Below, piece by piece: positions 61,681 to 64,000 of a stretch of DNA of 64,000 nt. The position numbers and the translations under genes are program-made. The notes beneath the pieces are model-generated. The model was not told where the DNA came from. It worked only from the letters and a program-made list of their open reading frames with translations, and did not search any database. The DNA is taken from the NCBI GenBank assembly GCA_947503555.1, contig CANNEE010000019.1:26558-90557 (forward strand). Reading direction: 5' to 3'. Source of the DNA: an uncultured Shewanella sp. Lineage in GTDB: Bacteria; Pseudomonadota; Gammaproteobacteria; Enterobacterales; Shewanellaceae. Every line of letters starts with the position of its first letter. Position 1 is the stretch's first letter.

Positions 61681-63129
61681 TTAACTACTACAAGATAATT
61701 GAATACCTTGAGCCCAATCAGGTGGACGCTTGGCATACTCTTGCTTATCTGGCTGCTCATCAAAAGGGCGGCGCAGTAATTGGTATAACTCTCTCAACGG
61801 GCCTGTATCACCAGCCTCAACAGCAATAATCGCTTCCTGAGCAAGGTAATTACGCAGAATATATTTGGGATTGACTCGATTGCGTCTTTGTTGCCATTCA
61901 TCAAGGGCTAAGAGGTTTCCCACTCGAGCTTGGTAGGCTTGATACCAAGTATCAAAGCTATGGGTGTCGACAAAATCATCCCGCAAGCTCGAAAATGGAC
62001 TCCTAGGGTCTAACTCGCCAAAACGGCGCCAGCTATTGGTATGGTCAAGCTGATTCACCTCAAGTAATCCGGTAAAACCACCTATTAGTGCGAGATCTGA
62101 GTCATTGTCATCCTGAGTGCTTGACTCTATTCCCAGCTTATCTCGCATCAACAATAAATAATGGCTGACCAACGTCGGCTGATAGGTCTCCAAAGCTGCC
62201 ACTAAGTCATTCGATGAAATTAAAGGCGATAGCGCCTGAGCGAGACACTGCAAATTCCATAACCCAATACCCGGTTGACGATTAAACCCATAACGTCCAT
62301 AGGTATCAGAATGATTACAGATATATTCCTCATCAAAGGTATCTAAAAATGCAAACGGCCCAAAATCGAAACTGTCTCCAAGTATCGACATATTATCTGT
62401 ATTCATCACTCCATGAGCAAAGCCTATTGCCTGCCAGTGGGCTATCATCACGGCAGTATCATGCACCACTTGGGTAAACCAAGCTTTATAGCCTGAAGCG
62501 TCACAGCTTAAGTGAGGATAGTGTTGCTTAATAGTGAAGTTGACCAACTGAATCAGCTTATCCTTGCCACCAGATTCACTGTAACTGAAATACTCGAAGT
62601 GGCCAAAGCGAATATGGCTTCGCGCCATACGCACTGTAATGGCTGCGGTTTCTTGGGACTCACGCCAAACAGGCAGATCGGAGCCAATCACTGCGAGAGC
62701 TCGTGTAGTAGGTACACCTAAATGATGTAAAGCTTCTGAAATCAGAAACTCTCTGACAGAGGAGCGCATCACTGCACGGCCGTCACCACCGCGTGAATAA
62801 GGTGTTGGGCCAGCCCCCTTTAACACCATATCCCAGGCCCCTTCTGGACCAATGGCTTCACCTAAAAAAATCGCCCTGCCATCACCTAATCTAGGAGTGT
62901 AGCCACCAAACTGATGACCACTGTATACTTGAGAATAATAATTGGCGCCAGCTATGGGCTGATTACCCGAGAAGCCTGCCAGTAGTTGCTCATTGGGTTC
63001 ATTTAATCCCACTAGCTCGGCTGCATCTTGACTCCACACCAACCAATGAGGATGACTTAGTCCCAAAGGCGTGACCTGTGAGTAACAACCTTGGAGCTGT
63101 TCAAAAAAGTCCTGCTTAAATTGGATCAC
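61681..63129 (-). CDS. selO: protein adenylyltransferase SelO
   Basis: A 482-residue pseudokinase-fold enzyme that AMPylates proteins. Signatures: [28 protein letters not shown] (in part), [28 protein letters not shown], and [25 protein letters not shown]. The C-terminus is CSS, the position of selenocysteine (USS) in some SelO proteins; here it is encoded by ordinary TGT. Confidence 0.95.
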   Translation of the reverse strand: MIQFKQDFFEQLQGCYSQVTPLGLSHPHWLVWSQDAAELVGLNEPNEQLLAGFSGNQPIAGANYYSQVYSGHQFGGYTPRLGDGRAIFLGEAIGPEGAWDMVLKGAGPTPYSRGGDGRAVMRSSVREFLISEALHHLGVPTTRALAVIGSDLPVWRESQETAAITVRMARSHIRFGHFEYFSYSESGGKDKLIQLVNFTIKQHYPHLSCDASGYKAWFTQVVHDTAVMIAHWQAIGFAHGVMNTDNMSILGDSFDFGPFAFLDTFDEEYICNHSDTYGRYGFNRQPGIGLWNLQCLAQALSPLISSNDLVAALETYQPTLVSHYLLLMRDKLGIESSTQDDNDSDLALIGGFTGLLEVNQLDHTNSWRRFGELDPRSPFSSLRDDFVDTHSFDTWYQAYQARVGNLLALDEWQQRRNRVNPKYILRNYLAQEAIIAVEAGDTGPLRELYQLLRRPFDEQPDKQEYAKRPPDWAQGIQLSCSS

Positions 63130-63148
63130 TCGCCTTCCTCGAATTCGA

Positions 63149-63439
63149 CTATTGCGTCAGCTTTCTACAAGCTAATAAACCATCTGTCACCTGGCACAGG
63201 TGACCACACTGATAACTACCTTTGTTGCCAGCCAATTTTTGCATGCCCTTAGCCTTAATCCGGCATACCTCAAGGCTATCATAGTAGCCATGAATCGAAT
63301 CAAAGGCCGTTGACTGCTCAATTTGCACCTGGGTTCCTACTGGAGCATCTGGGTAAAAAAACAATGTCCATTCAGGCGTTCTGCTACACCCACTTATCGT
63401 TAATAATAGCGCGCATAGTGTTGGGAAGATTAATCTCAT
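63149..63439 (-). CDS. small lipoprotein
   Basis: A 96-residue protein with lipobox LTISGC at about residues 12-17, so an outer- or inner-membrane lipoprotein of about 80 mature residues with four to five further Cys. No family recognised. ATG 63439 follows AAGGGGA. It lies upstream of selO with a 19-base gap and may be co-transcribed with it. Confidence 0.72.
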   Translation of the reverse strand: MRLIFPTLCALLLTISGCSRTPEWTLFFYPDAPVGTQVQIEQSTAFDSIHGYYDSLEVCRIKAKGMQKLAGNKGSYQCGHLCQVTDGLLACRKLTQ

Positions 63440-63460
63440 TACCATCCCCTTGATCAATAT

Positions 63461-63490
63461 AAACAAAAAGGACGAACTTAAGTTCGCCCC
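63461..63490 (-). terminator. terminator of the Pro-Glu repeat gene
   Basis: On the minus strand GGGGCGAACTT pairs with AAGTTCGTCC (with one mismatch), around the GAACTTAAGTTC palindrome, followed by TTTTTGTTT. Confidence 0.85.
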
Positions 63491-63514
63491 TTACTAACTA
63501 TACTACCCTAAAAC

Positions 63515-64000
<486 letters not shown>

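Noticed and set aside
61681-61690. Selenocysteine at the SelO C-terminus
   Set aside because: The codon is TGT (Cys), not TGA, and the frame ends normally after CSS.

Overview
The window looks like a chromosomal segment of a marine gammaproteobacterium, most probably a Shewanella. The evidence is two small tetraheme c-type cytochromes paired with fumarate-reductase-type flavoprotein subunits, a class II branched-chain aminotransferase, a GlyGly-CTERM surface protease, many c-di-GMP and chemotaxis genes, and the order dsbA / srkA / selO. The genus is an inference from gene content; no 16S gene is present.

Layout. 1-8.8 kb is a mixed accessory region: two DMT permeases with an AraC regulator between them, a GST-like protein next to a SigZ-type sigma factor, an esterase-like TPR protein, an FMN glutamate-synthase-like protein, and an SDR/MerR divergent pair with a visible MerR-type promoter. 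9.5-16 kb holds a secreted multidomain nuclease, a periplasmic solute-binding protein, an aminotransferase and small unknowns. 16.3-24.8 kb is the branched-chain amino acid block: ilvL leader and attenuator, ilvG-ilvM-ilvD-ilvA, then ilvC divergent from ilvY. ilvE is separate at 37.6 kb. 24.9-37.4 kb carries a second solute-binding protein, a diguanylate cyclase, yifB/comM, two tandem YihG-like acyltransferases, a 1530-residue beta-propeller PAS-PAS-GGDEF-EAL protein and an M14 carboxypeptidase.

38.8-53.4 kb is the most interesting part. It contains two paralogous periplasmic respiratory modules. Each has a divergently transcribed, cysteine-rich TetR regulator, a Tat-exported FAD subunit of the fumarate reductase/urocanate reductase/acrylate reductase family, a tetraheme cytochrome c, a 247-residue periplasmic cupin and a dedicated beta-barrel porin. 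Module 1 adds a DUF3299 protein; module 2 adds a DcaP-like porin. A Cache-domain chemoreceptor and an AcrR-like regulator lie between them. A long inverted repeat with core TTATTCGNGA-N6-TC(A/G)C occurs before FAD subunit 2, before cupin 2, and in degraded form before TetR2 and the chemoreceptor, which suggests one regulon. My working model is that a substrate enters through the porins, the cupin converts it to a 2-enoate (DMSP to acrylate is the obvious precedent), and the flavocytochrome reduces the enoate as terminal electron acceptor. The gene content and sites are seen; the substrate and pathway are inference.

53.7-64 kb returns to common genes: a DUF1223 protein, an NhaC-type antiporter, zapB, an OmpR-type two-component pair, dsbA, srkA, a DUF3630-like protein, selO, a small lipoprotein, and a truncated gene with a long Pro-Glu repeat running off the end.
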